Part shown: positions 30,401-41,724 of the stretch, one piece after another
Position numbering within the stretch: the first letter of the stretch is position 1
Layout of the letters: each line of letters opens with the position of its first letter
Assembly (NCBI RefSeq): GCF_964199755.1
Contig: NC_133906.1
Coordinates: 2,914,001-2,978,000, forward strand
Source of the DNA: Larus michahellis
Lineage: Eukaryota > Chordata > Aves > Charadriiformes > Laridae
Direction: 5' to 3'
DNA length: 64,000 bases
The notes under the pieces: model-generated
The model's input: the letters and a program-made list of their open reading frames with translations, nothing else
Database searches by the model: none
Told to the model about the DNA's origin: nothing
Program-made: the position numbers and the translations under genes

Positions 30401-33400
30401 TGAGACATCGTCAAAAATCACTATTTATCACATCACCATCATCTTGCAATTGCTGCTGTGCTCTACTCCTAACCATCCCCCTTCTTTTAAGATCGGATGA
30501 AGACAACAACAAAACAAGGTGGGGGAAGAGCTCTAAAAACCGTACCAAAGAATGTTTAACTTCCACATGGTCAGGTTTAATATGTGATTCTAAGATCGCA
30601 TTTCTTGTGTTGAACACTTCTGAAAGATTTCGTGTCAGTATCTGATTAGAGACAGGTTCCCACAGACCAGTGCCAGCTTTTAAGCGCGTGTGCCATCAAC
30701 TGAGTCACCGCAACAAGATGAGTGTGACTGAACAAAGCTGTCTAAAGATCCAGACATGATTTAGTAGAGTTGAAAGTGTTAAGCTAATTGCTCTTCGTGT
30801 AATTTCACCTATACTGGGAACAGACAGGCTTTCAGATATACATTTTTAAGATCTGTGAACAGAAATTTGGCCATATTAGGATTTGAAAATATATAATATA
30901 AAGCAACCTTGAAATAAGTTGAAAGTCAAATAGATTTCCAGACAAATGGGGACAATGAAAAAACACTTTATATCTAGAAGTTGCAAAAGAGACTTCTGTA
31001 AAGGCAGACAACAAAAATAAGAAATTTGAATCCTACCGAATACACTGCTACCAAATAAAGGCCAAAATAAGGCTGACTTGCATACACTATACAAGGGTTT
31101 TCTTTTCGTGTAAAACTGATTAACTCTTTTCAATAAAGCTTATACAACTCTTGCTCCACATAAATATTAGTTTTGTTCCTGAAAAGATTAATTAAGTGAA
31201 TTCTTCGGATACACTGATTGTGGTAAGCACAATAACCTCAGATTACCACCTTTTATGGCACTCCAGTAGGCTGAAAGTAGTTCCCTAGCTCCCTATTTCT
31301 TCTACCACTTAGTTTTAGGTTTGGTTTTTTTTTCACCTGAGTATATATATTATAGCTTTAATATTAATCTCATTCTTAGGACAACTCATCTTGTACCCAT
31401 TCCTCTTCCACTATTTATAGAAAAGTCTCAAAAATGAAAAATAACTGTTTTCACTTTCTAGTCAGTTTCACTTTCACTTCAAAAACAAAATTATTCAGAA
31501 CATATTGAATGTAATCAAGTAAACTCAATTATAAATACATGAAGTAATTTGCAAGCTGAAAAATACACCCTCAATTTGTAACGGCACAAAGCTCTTGAAT
31601 ACAGCACACCCCTGGAGGAAAAAAAAAGTCTCTAAGAAGTTTCACACCCACAACCCCTGCTTTTTAGATAAAAAACTACAGATTTTTCTTCTCCTCCTTT
31701 ACGTGTTACACTCAGTGCAGCAATCTATTCCCCTATGGAAGAACTCACATGCTTCTTGACAAAACTGCCTCCAGCGCATCATGGCAAAAAAGGTCATTGA
31801 CAGAAGAGATCTGGAAGTCCAAGTGACAAATTTAGACGGGCGTCTCCCCGTGTTGCTCTGAGAAATAATGGTAATAAAAACAAGAACTTGCAAGGGAATT
31901 AGAAGCAGATGTTATCTAGCTGCTGAATAACTGAGTACAATGGATGTAAGTCTACCAGATTACTTTAACTCAGACAATACAGAAAAGGCCACTGTCTTTC
32001 CAAAAGCAAAGGAGGAATTGTCTAGCAGCCTTAGAAAGAGGAAAAATGCAGATTATCACCCAGTTCAGGTACACTTCGGTTCTTTCACAGCGGTTATTTA
32101 ATATTGCTGTTTCACATGCAAGAAAACAACTCATCTTGTTCAACCAATCTTCAAAGGTCGTCACCTCAAAAATTCAAGCAGCACCTGGCACACTGGATGC
32201 ATGCGCTTTTTTTGTGCGCAGATTAGACAATCTGTTTCAGGCCTCGCAGAACAACTGGAAGAGTTTCATTTCTTAGGATTACGTTTAGCTTCATCTCAGT
32301 GACTTGCTTGATCAGAGGAGCACATAATAATCTGAGATCTGAAGTTACTGTAACAGAAGATTGCTTCAGAACAGAGAAGTATTACATATGAAAAAGACTT
32401 ATTTATAAATGGGAAACTAAAACGACTAGTTGAGCAGTTAAGACTCTTGAAGAACTTATATAATTTTCAACATTTGAATGCAGAAAAGAGCACTGTAAAA
32501 GAACCCAACTTCCTATTTCCACTCATTACATAATTTAATAAATTCAAGCATCCCTCTTTTTGTAAGAAGTGCATGGAAAAAAAGTGCATTTATTCCTTTA
32601 CAGAAACAACAGAAGTGAAAAAAGGGGCCGAGGAAGAGTACAGAAAGAGTAAAGGAGGCAAAAAAATGTTTATTTTTAGAAAGGGATAATAGAAATGGCC
32701 AGGAACATACAGAATAATGGCTGTCATGATTACGTCTACGGCTTCCATGCACTCCTTCCTACTACTTGTAAGTCCACTCTTTGTCACTACCTTCAGAGCT
32801 GCAACTCCACATTAAGATGGATGTGTGCAGGTTCCAGCACCTACGAAAAGCTTCATGAAGCCATGAAGACTTGGTTCAACAGAAGGGGTCTGCTAAAAAC
32901 AGTGTCACTGCGGAATGATACAGGATCTTAGCCTGGAAGCTCCAGTAATAACGACCATTATGTTCATGCGCTTGGCAAAGCAAGGAGACAATCACTATTC
33001 ATTCACGTCAGTTTTGGAGATAAATAGTCTCATGGGCACCAAAACTTTGACCAAAAAAAATATAAAAATCACAGAAAATACCACAATTATTTTTTTTTTA
33101 AATAAACAGGTTACATATAAAGTGATCCAAAGACAGACCATATCAGAGAGTTAATCAGCGTAACAGAGAACTAATTTCACTTTTTTTTTTTTTAAAAAAA
33201 GAAATAAACAGAACACTTCTGTATTCTGATCTGGTAAGTGATTAAAAAGCGTTCTGACTAATCAGTGAATGTAAGTTTGCCTCCAGGCATTTCCAGAGCT
33301 GGGATAAAATCGCATTCTTTCCCAGCTGAAATCTTGCATGAGGTTGTAGAGATGTAGTCTAGTGGCAGAGACGAATCAAGGGACTGACTGTTTTAGTGCT

Positions 33401-35676
33401 CAAAATAAAAACTCTCTTGTTTAAGTTATGACTACATAATATGGTACTTAAACACTTGCAAACTAAATTAGTTCAGAAATATTGTGAGGTATTTGCTTTT
33501 GTTTTCAAGACTTGCTGACTTGAAGCACTGAGGAAGAATGCAAGCAGCATAGAGGCCACAAAAATACACTCATAAATTAACAAATAAACCAAATGGAAAT
33601 AATTTCTTTGCAGCTTTGCTTACAACAGCTTCTCCCCCAGATTTGCTGAGCTACCCAGAACACTGTCAAGTATTAGATTACAAAATATCTTCGCATTCAA
33701 CAGAACTCTCAGCAGAGACCTGTGCGAGTCACAGAGAAGAGCAACAGACAATATTTACTTTATTTCCCACCAAATTAATTTAAGTGTAGTCCTGAATAAA
33801 CCAGATGGCAACCGTATTTCAGTTGTATGGATCATAATACAATGGATCCTTAAATTTAGTTTGGAGCCTCAAGGACTGACTCTTCTTCCCTCCTCTTTAA
33901 TCGGTTTTTAGTTTTTAACTTTAGGAACATGGATATTCATATTTTTAAGGATGCATTTAAGAATTTCTCTTGGTTATTCTTCCCATCATTTAGCCCTGGC
34001 ATGTACTTAACAACTAGACACGTGCAAAACACTGGAAACTCAAGTTTTCAATAGACAGTAACTTCAGATAGCTTCTCTAAAGCAAACAAAAAAGGCTTGT
34101 GACATTGCCAGCCTCACCAGAATCCTTAGGAAGCAATCAGAACTCTTGAATTTGTTTCTTACATTTCATCTCCTTACCTAGTGCACAACGTGAAAGTACA
34201 GATATTGGGTTACCCCTGAGCAAACACATGCAGAAGGATCAAGTGCCAGCAACCTCACTCAAATTTAATTATTCCATGTAATTCAGTAACGAATCATTTT
34301 GTGTGGTTTTTGATAAAATTCAACACAGAACTCCACTAATTTATCGGTAATACGTTAAAAATGTTAATATATGATTCACTACATTTTGAAAAAACTAATT
34401 TTAATATATTAACGTTTCCAGTGTATTAACACGTTTCAAATTTCAGGAAGATTAAACCACTGATCAATAGATTCTTTATAAAGAAGTATCAGAAAACGTT
34501 CCCTTTTCCTCTTCTGAGGCACTAAAACTACACAGACTGCTTTTAAGAGACTCATATTCTCAACAAGAGTTGCTCCCTACTTATCTTACTCTAGGAAGTC
34601 AGGACTGCTTACTCCATCAATAGTTCAAAAAACTCGAGGAATTTAAAGCTGAGTAAAAGGAATAAAGACTATTCAATTGTTTAAAACAGTATTAGATTTT
34701 TTTTTTCCCCAAAGGTATGCTTTGTGGAAAGGAAAAAAGCTGCACCTTTACAAGAAGGGTATTTCAGCTTTCTTTCTACAGCATAAATGTTACATTTATT
34801 AGAGCAAAGCAGTTCTCCAGGTTCCCAGAAAGTTCTTTTTAAACTTTTGCTTATTTTCAGCATAGGTGAACTTTATATCTCATCACTTTTGACTCTGGAA
34901 ACAAAATACGTACATAAAAAAAACGTTATTAGGCCACCCCAGGAGGAGGGGGGGTTTAAATCCCTGCAGCACGATTTGTAACGACAGGTTAAATTATATG
35001 AAAGTGAAACTGAGTAGAAAGAGGAGTCAAACGGATGCTTCTACTGTCAGCACTCTTAATGCTCGATTCATTAATTCTTAATGCCAGATAAGCGTCAAAC
35101 CCAGCAGTTTTTGAGACTAAGGGCCTTCAGAGACGTGGGCAAGGCACGCACGTTGCTGACATGCTGTTCGGCTTCCGAGCGGCCGTTTTTGGGGGCTGGG
35201 GAGGAAAGATGCCGGCCCTGAGGGCCCAGCGGGCACCAGAAGCGCCACTAGGGCGCTCCGGTAAAGTTCCAGCCAGCGGGCGAACCGTGGGTTTCGCCGG
35301 GGTCACCCCTGAAAACACGTTTAACGTGTTCAAACACCGAGCAGCCGAGCGGAGACCCCTCTCCCCGCCCTCAGCGAGGAGCAGACCCCCGGCCCGCCGC
35401 TGCCCGGCATGGCGGGGGAGGCCGGCCGGGCCGCGGGGCTTTGTTCGGGCCGGCCCGGGCCGCAGTACCGTCGGGCGGCGGGCGGGGGCGCCGGTTGGCG
35501 CTGCGGGCGGCCCGTGGCACCGGCCGGGCCCGCCGCTCCCGCATGCGCCAGGCCCGTTCCCCCCCGCACCGTTCCTAACGGGCGCCCCCCCCCCCAATCC
35601 CCTCACGGAGCAGCGGCCTCCGCCGCCGGTTCCTAACATGGCGGCGGGCCGGGGGCGGGCGCAGCGCCACTCCTAC
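27441..35676 (-). other. MATR3: MATR3 intron 1
   Basis: This 8.2 kb intron joins noncoding exon 1 to the first coding exon. It is AT-rich with short homopolymer tracts (for example near 33180) and one old SINE at 28285-28700, listed separately. I see no further exon with coding signal. Alternative 5' UTR exons, which human MATR3 has, could not be recognised by eye. Confidence 0.6.
28285..28700 (+). mobile_element. Ancient SINE with 5S rRNA-like head
   Basis: The first 80 bases keep the 5S rRNA internal promoter order. AAGCTAAACAAGGTCAGGCT (28319-28338) corresponds to box A, and GGGATGGGAGACC (28343-28355), a near-exact match to the box C core, follows 4 bases later. The remainder, including a TTAAAGATC motif near 28521, is not 5S and looks like the body of a deuterostome SINE. 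Known 5S-headed families in amniotes include AmnSINE1, and this is the most likely class. It lies inside MATR3 intron 1, antisense to the gene. The right boundary is approximate. A simple 5S pseudogene is less likely because similarity stops after the promoter. Confidence 0.55.
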
Positions 35677-36200
35677 CTGCGGGCCGGCGGGAAGGAAGGG
35701 AGCGCGGCGGCGGCGTCGCCTCAGCGTTGGCTGCAGCCCCGGCGGCGGGGGGGGGGGCAGAGGGGAGGGACGGGGGAGGGGGGGGCTGAGGGAAGAGGCT
35801 CGCGAGAGCGCGCCCGCCCGCTGCCCGCCCGCTCACGTGCCCGGCGGCGGCCGCTCCGTGCCGTTCCCGTTCGCCGCCGCTCCGCTCGGCTCGGCGCCGG
35901 CCGCCCGTTCCCCGCCCTCCGTGTGGGGATGTGGCCCGGGGAGAGGAGGAGGAGGGGAGGGGGGAAGAGAGGGAGGAGGAGGCGGGGCTGCCGCGCCGGG
36001 TCTCGCGAGAAGTGGGGGGGGGGGGGGGGGCGCTCACCCTGCTCTCGCGAGAACCCCACGGCCGCCGGCCCGCCGCCCGCCCGCCGCTCATTGTCCGCGC
36101 GCTCCCGCCGTGGACGATGGGAAGGCGCTGGAGGGGGGGGGCGTGGCGTGGCGCCCGCCTGGCCCCGCCCCACGGCTCGCGCTGAGGGAACAGCGCGGGC
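35150..36200 (-). promoter_or_regulatory. MATR3: MATR3 promoter CpG island
   Basis: The island is strongly GC- and CpG-rich with no TATA box. It carries an AACATGGCGGC YY1-type site (35635-35645), a CTCGCGAG core at 35799-35806, and two perfect TCTCGCGAGA palindromes at 36001-36010 and 36043-36052. The palindromes flank a run of 17 Gs. TCTCGCGAGA is a known element of TATA-less, often bidirectional human promoters. The minus-strand exon 1 donor lies within the island. Long open frames on both strands here are composition artefacts. Confidence 0.85.
35677..35900 (-). other. MATR3: MATR3 noncoding exon 1 (start approximate)
   Basis: A minus-strand 5' splice site (CCCGCAG then GTAGGA) ends the first exon at 35677. 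It would splice to the acceptor just upstream of the MATR3 start codon. The transcription start is not visible, and the right boundary is a guess within the island. Confidence 0.5.
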
Positions 36201-38228
36201 AGGTCGGGGGGCCACGGGTTGGCAGCCGCCCTCAGCGCCGCCCTCCCGCACAGTCCCGCTGTCCCCGGACGCCACCGCGGGTGACAACCGAAGGGACAGT
36301 CCTGGGGTCGCTGTCCTCTGAACCCCTGGTAACACCAGGAAGAAACGCGTCCCCAGCGCCGGCGGAGGCAAACCCTCCTCAGAGAGAGCCAGGGCCCCCC
36401 TCATGGCTCCCCTTAGCACTCCCTCTCCTGCCTTCCATGACTGGAAAGGGACGAACAGGTGACACTACCCAGGCATTTTTGCACGTATTTGCCCAAGATA
36501 ATAATTATTCGTCACGGCCACTTGGCTCTTCTGACCCCAATGCCTCGTTACCTTTGTAATCAGGCAGGCACTCGTAGTCCCTGCAGCGGCCTAGGCCAGG
36601 CAACGGGCACGGCCATGCTCTGTCCACTCAGGCCAAGGACTGCTCTCCTCAGCAGGATGGAGATGTTACCATCTCTAAAATAAAATTTAAGACAATGGGC
36701 TCTCGATGCCTGTTAGGTTCATTAGAAGATTCTGGCAAAAAAAGCCTACAGCTCCTGTGCAAGGCTTTTCTTCTCATCTGAGCCAATATTGCCACCTGGC
36801 GCTGGTATGAGGAAAGTTCACCCTTCCTGTGCTCTCCTTAAATTTGTTGATTTTTATGACGAAAATAGTACTTGTAGAATCAGGCAAGTTATATTTATCA
36901 TTTAAAATTCTTTCACACTCGATGTCTTTCCAATTTGATTTGGGGCTAAGGACTCAGCCTCTCCGTCGATGTGGGAGCTGCTGTGTTCGGCAGCTTTACA
37001 AAGGCGAGGAGGCCGTCTCCAGGGAAAAAGGAAAAAACCTGCCTTTTGAATTCATCGTGGGCTGATTTTTCTTCTCTATATGTGGCTGGAGAGCACAATG
37101 AAACAATAACACAGAAGGTATTTGGAAAAAAAAAAAACAACGGACTGGTACAAAATACGTGTTGAAATAATATGAAGTGCTCAGAGAACAATCACAAGAA
37201 ATGCAGCTCTCTTAACAAGCTCAGGATAAAAAACAATTAAGCGCTCGAAAGCAAACACATAAATCTAAGTTAACAACACTTCTGCGTCTGCTCCGGTACT
37301 GCAGAGCAGCAAAAGTAGAGCAAAGCGCCTTGATGGAACATAAAGCAATCCAGCCACTTTTGCCCAGTAGAAGTCACATGGAGATTGCAAAGCGTACGGT
37401 GCTAATAAACAGAGCCATAAATCACGTTCGCGTTTCCCTGGGTAGAAGAGAGGGCCTTGCTCCCTTTTCCTCTCAGGTTCTGACAATTTTTATGACATTC
37501 CTATGTTTTTTCTTCTCCGGTAGGTGCACAAAGCCTGGTGGATTTGCGAGGGGAGAAAAAGCGGTACCCCTCCAGCTGCCAGAGAGCTGCGGGGCCTCAA
37601 GAGCTCTGCGGCCGCTCCCAAGCGCTCCGATGGGATAACCACCGCTGCCAGCAGACTTCCTCCCACCTTTTCTTCTACCTTTTTTGCTACAGCACAACCA
37701 GGCCTCCAAGTCTTGGGTTCAGCCCTGAGAGCTTTGCCGCAGAAAGAGTTTTTCAAGGAAATAAGCCAGTCAGCGTGTATTTGTTGCCCATGCTTTAAGT
37801 GGCTGACGGTGTGTATTCCTCATTTTTTGCCAATTTCAGAAATACCTGGCACAGCAGCAGGAAGCAGAGCGGCCCCGAGGCAGCGAGTGTGTTTCCTGGA
37901 AGTCCACTGGCCGTCGGGCACCCCTCGCTGCCCAGCTGGGGAAGAGGGACATCGCTGGGCACAACGTTAACCCGCAGGAAACCCCAGCATTAGTTTTGCA
38001 GGTAGAACTTGCTCATACAGAACCAGTAACGTTATTTATGTATGCCATAAATTTCAACTAAGAAAAACCTCTTTCTTGCTGTCGTTCAATACTTTGACAA
38101 ATATTTCTGTATAGAGTATAACAAATGCGTATTCAAAGCTCAGCGATACTCAGAGGGCAGAAGGGCTAACAGGTAAGCAAGCAGCATCAGGGACATTTAA
38201 AAATTAAGAGAGCCCTGATAGAATTCAG
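36201..38228. other. MATR3 upstream flank, nothing coding recognised
   Basis: Sequence between the MATR3 promoter and the snoRNA candidate. No named repeat or protein similarity is seen. If a snoRNA host transcript starts at 40.7-41.1 kb on the minus strand, its 3' exons should lie here or splice into MATR3. Confidence 0.5.
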
Positions 38229-38430
38229 CACTGTAGTTAATTCATTGATATTCTGCATGACAGAAGCACCTGCCTGACATAAACCATTAACAATTTGGGA
38301 ACTAACCTGATGCGTGCCACTGTTTTTATCAAAAGCCTCACATTTATATAAACTGCAGCCAGTAGCAACCTAAATAGGTTGATGCTGTTGCACCCCTGCA
38401 GCCAGCAGTTCAAAGCCTATGTAGATGGCA
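38229..38430 (-). ncRNA. SNORA74: H/ACA snoRNA candidate, SNORA74-like
   Basis: Read on the minus strand, this has hairpin-hinge-hairpin-tail order. Hairpin 1 closes with AACTGC pairing GCAGTT, carries an internal loop, then an upper stem GTGCAAC pairing GTTGCTAC (one bulge). It is followed by a box H hinge ATATAA. Hairpin 2 has GCAC pairing GTGC, and CAG pairing CTG below it, with a possible TTGATA/TATCAA outer pairing. An ACA trinucleotide lies exactly three bases before the proposed 3' end (ACAGTG). In human, SNORA74A (U19, an rRNA pseudouridylation guide) sits in SNHG4 just upstream of MATR3 on the same strand, as here. The identity rests mainly on architecture and synteny. The 5' end is approximate. 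Confidence 0.6.
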
Positions 38431-40570
38431 CTGCAGCAGCATCTAAGGCAGGATAACCGTCATGTAACGTGACTGAGGGCCATTGAACCGTTTTTTAAAA
38501 AACCAAAACCAGAAGTTTTAGCCTAAAAAACTCCCAAGTTTGGGTTATTTCACAAACCTGGGGCTCCCCAGAAGACCGCATTGAATCCAAATGGGTCAGG
38601 CATCTTGGCGAGAGCTCCTTTGCTCTGACAACTGCATTTGCATTTTGAGTTTAAACATTTTTGTCCGAATCCATGATGGGCACCTTCCCCCTCCCCAGCA
38701 GTTTCAATGTATTTTAAGTATTCGGCAGCACTTCCCAACTCCTCCATCTCTTGTGGGCTTCACCTCCCCTCAGGCCCAGAGAAGGGAGATAACAAGAAAC
38801 TTCTTTCAAGTCAGGAACCGGAGCATGGGACGGATACCTTGTGAACTGGTACTGGCTGCGTGCGCAGCAGAAATAGGTATTACAGACCTTAATTCCTTTA
38901 TGGAAAACTTTAAACATCTCCTTCAGAGTGCGTGCAGAAAGGAAGCCTTGTTAAAAACCTGACCACGCAGCGGAGGCTCTGGAGGAGAGCGTGTGTGCGG
39001 CAGGAGGGGTGCCAGGCACACACTGCCGCCTTCCTGCCTCTCCAGCCTCCCACCGACAAGAATTCAGGGCAGCTTTCACATCCTGCTGTACCCCACAGCC
39101 TCATGATATAATGAAAACCAAAATGAGCAAGTTTAAAAATAAATAAGTTTAATAAAGATATCATTTTAAACAAGCAGTGAGAGGGCATTAACAAATTGTG
39201 TATCTAATTCGTGTTATACCTTGCCCGTAACCATCTTTGATGTTTCAAAAGTTACTGCATCCAGATCCTGAAAACAAGTAGTTCTCCAGCAATCCCACTT
39301 AAACTGTGTAAGTTTCCATCTTCTCAATCTGTTTCAAATGGCGGCCTACAAAGCGGCACCAACAGCTTACTCCTTTTCTTCTGACAGCTACCGCTGCCCC
39401 ACCAAGCCCCCTCCTGCAGCAAAACATGCAAACCATTAATTAAAGACATTAAAAAAGATTCAAAGACAGTTAACAGGAGTGTATCTGAAGACCCCAAGTT
39501 CAACTCTTAACACTGACCAGTTAATTAGCTGACCTCCATTTTACACAAAAGATGCAATATTAAATAAAACATGTGACAGATTTTTTTTTTTTTAATTTTC
39601 TGACAGTGCGCTGTCTGCATCCCATCTAGGATTAACCCCACGGAGCAGGAGTTACTCCACTCTCAAGCATGCAGAGCGCTGCCAAACCCTGCCACCGCCG
39701 AATGCCAGGACAGCACCGGCGGTGCCAGGAGCCACTCAGCAGCGCGTTTCTCTCCCAGCAGCATAACACTATCACAGGCACTGCGCAGCGACGGGTAGCT
39801 GACTACCGCTGGGCAGAAAAGAACTCAAAATTGAGGGTTTTAAAGGATGTAGAGGCCCTAAAGTACATCCCCCTCGTGATGCGGGCCTTGCTTCTAACAT
39901 CTCCCCCAGCAGCAGGGAGCACTACGTGCTTCTCTAGATAAACCAAGGGGTTATTTCCACTCCAGAGCACCACAGGCTGGCACAACAGCCCATTCACAAG
40001 CCAGCAGAGGCTATTTATTTACTCAAAATGGCAGAAGGAGCAGTCTTCTTGCCCATCTCCCCTAGCTGACTTGTGGAGAGAGCTCACCCTCGTAGCTCGA
40101 AAGGCTCCCGATCTCTCCCCGTGCCTCACACACAGGTTATTCCCTCACATCTCCTCTCCACAGGCACAGGTCATGCTATGGCAAGACTCGGGGGTTTCCA
40201 TCGATGAAGGCCACCGTTGAGGAGCTGTTACCCGAGGGCTGTGTCTCCCAGACAGCTCTTTGCCACCCCAGAGCTCCGCGTTACAGCCATCCCCCTCACA
40301 CGCGCCTCAGCCGCACACCAGCTGGAAGCCCTAAAGAGAGCACAAGAGAAACATCACTTAAAATATTCAATTAATTAAATCTGTATTAATAGCGCTAAAC
40401 AGCTGGGATCTGGCTTGTGGAAAGCGGGGAAAAAAAAAAAATCAAACCGAATAATAGGCTGAAAAATTACTTCTAAACGGCACAGCCTGAACAAATTACC
40501 CTCCAGTCCCAGGGCCTCGCAGGTTATCAGCCAGCGTGGGCCGACGGGCACGGCCGCGTTCCAGCCATTA
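38431..40570. other. Spacer between snoRNA candidate and second CpG island
   Basis: No coding exon or named repeat is recognised. There are scattered homopolymers (T run near 39580-39592). If the host-transcript model is right, this is an intron of a minus-strand noncoding transcript. Confidence 0.5.
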
Positions 40571-40573
40571 ATA

Positions 40574-40636
40574 ACAAGAAAAAAAAAAAAAAAAAGAGGG
40601 AGTATTTCACGTGGCTTTTTTTTTTTTTTTTTTTCC
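40574..40636. repeat. Facing poly(A) and poly(T) tracts
   Basis: An A run of about 18 starting near 40578 is followed, after about 20 bases, by a T run of about 22 from 40617. Together they could fold into a long A:T hairpin. They sit at the left edge of the CpG island. Confidence 0.8.
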
Positions 40637-40649
40637 CCAGAGCGCCCGG

Positions 40650-41310
40650 GCAGGGTGAGGCACCACAGGCCTCCCGCCCCGTTGCCCCTCACCTCATGGC
40701 GGCCGGGAAGAAGGGGAGTCCCTGCACGCCCGCCTCGCCTCACGGCGGCCGGGAAGGGGGAGCCCGGGAGCCCCCACCTCGCCTCATGGCGGCCGGGGAA
40801 AAGGGGAATCCTTACGCTCCCACCTCGCCTCGTGGCGGCCGGGGAAAAGGGGAGCCCCGGCGCTCCCACCACGCCTCACGGCGGACAGGGAAGGGCGGTC
40901 CCGGCGCCCCCAGCTCACGGCGGCGGGAGAAGGCGGTCCCGGCGCCCCTACCTCACCTCATGGCGGCCGGAAAGGGGAAGCCCCGGCGCCCCCACCTCGC
41001 CTCATGGCGGCGGGAGGAGTCCCTGCGCCCCCACCTCGCCTCATGGCGGCCGGGGAGAAGGGGAGTCCCTGCGCTCCCACCTCACCTCATGGCGGCCGCC
41101 CCGTCCAAGCTCCGCCGCTGTGCCTCACGGCGGCGGGCGCGGAGAGAGGCCGAGTCCCACCGCGCCGCCCGGGTGGTTCCGCAGGCACCGCCCCGCTCCC
41201 CTCGACCCCCCCCCCGCGGGGCGGGCCCGGCCCGGCCCGGATCGGATCCGGTCAGGGCGGTGCCTGCGGGCCCGGGCGGGCTTCTGCGGGTGGGATGCGT
41301 GAAATTAAAC
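40650..41310. promoter_or_regulatory. CpG island upstream of MATR3, putative snoRNA-host promoter
   Basis: GC-rich, CpG-rich island about 5 kb upstream of the MATR3 promoter. It holds the 11-unit ATGGCGGC array (separate entry) and GGGCGG/CCCGCCC boxes at its right end. Minus-strand 5' splice-site consensus sequences (GAG then GTGAGG) occur at three units. The position matches human SNHG4, so a minus-strand noncoding host transcript is inferred, not shown. Confidence 0.55.
40690..41135. repeat. 11-unit, 38-46 bp minisatellite with YY1-like core
   Basis: The shared core TCATGGCGGCCGGG recurs with its ATG (or ACG/GTG variant) at 40696, 40742, 40786, 40832, 40878, 40917, 40960, 41004, 41043, 41089 and 41127. 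Spacings are 38-46 bp. Six units keep ATGGCGGC, one has GTGGCGGC, and four have ACGGCGG. Between cores lies a GGGGAGTCCCTGCGCCCCCACCTCGCCTC-type spacer (described here only by its class: purine-rich, then C-rich). On the minus strand the core reads GCCGCCATGAGG, a YY1-type site and also a Kozak-like start. It is not CRISPR: units are imperfect, have no spacers and the genome is vertebrate. Confidence 0.9.
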
Positions 41311-41354
41311 TGGGTAATGTCGTGAAGGAGACGAACAGGCACCGAAAGCCTTCA

Positions 41355-41724
41355 TCCAGGAGAAGAGAAGGCTCCGGGGAGACCTTAGAGTCCCTTCCAG
41401 TCCCTACAGGGACTCCAGGAAAGCTGGGCAGGGACTCTGGATCAGGGAGGGGAGCCATGGGACGAGGGGGAAGGGGTTTAAACTGGAAGAGGGGAGATTG
41501 AGATGAGATCTGAGGCAGAAATTGTTTGCTGTGAGGGCGGTGAGCCCCTGGCCCAGGTTGCCCAGAGAAGCTGTGGCTGCCCCATCCCTGGAGGGGTTCA
41601 AGGGCAGGTTGGACGGGGCTTGGAGCAACCTGGGCTGGTGGGAGGTGTCCCTGCCCAGGGCAGGGGGGTGGCACTGGGTGGCCTTTAAGGTCCCTTCCCA
41701 CCCAAACCATTCTGTGATCCTATG
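41355..41724 (+). mobile_element. CR1 LINE fragment, 3' end intact
   Basis: The 3' untranslated region of an avian CR1. It runs from AGAAGAGAAGGCTCCGGGGA through CCCAGAGAAGCTGTGGCTGC to the terminal AACCATTCTGTGATCCTATG. It is 5'-truncated, as is usual for CR1, and stands at the right edge of the CpG island. Confidence 0.92.

Noticed and set aside
35161-36559. Long open frames of 386, 240 and 232 codons in the MATR3 promoter island
   Set aside because: They are Arg/Pro/Gly/Ala-rich on every frame, overlap on both strands and reflect GC-rich composition without stop codons.
40690-41135. CRISPR array
   Set aside because: The units are adjacent imperfect copies without unique spacers, and this is vertebrate nuclear DNA.
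40655-41501. Open frames of 165-215 codons with repeated MAAG/SPHGG units
   Set aside because: They are translations of the minisatellite array. The units differ in length and break frame, and no conserved protein is recognised.
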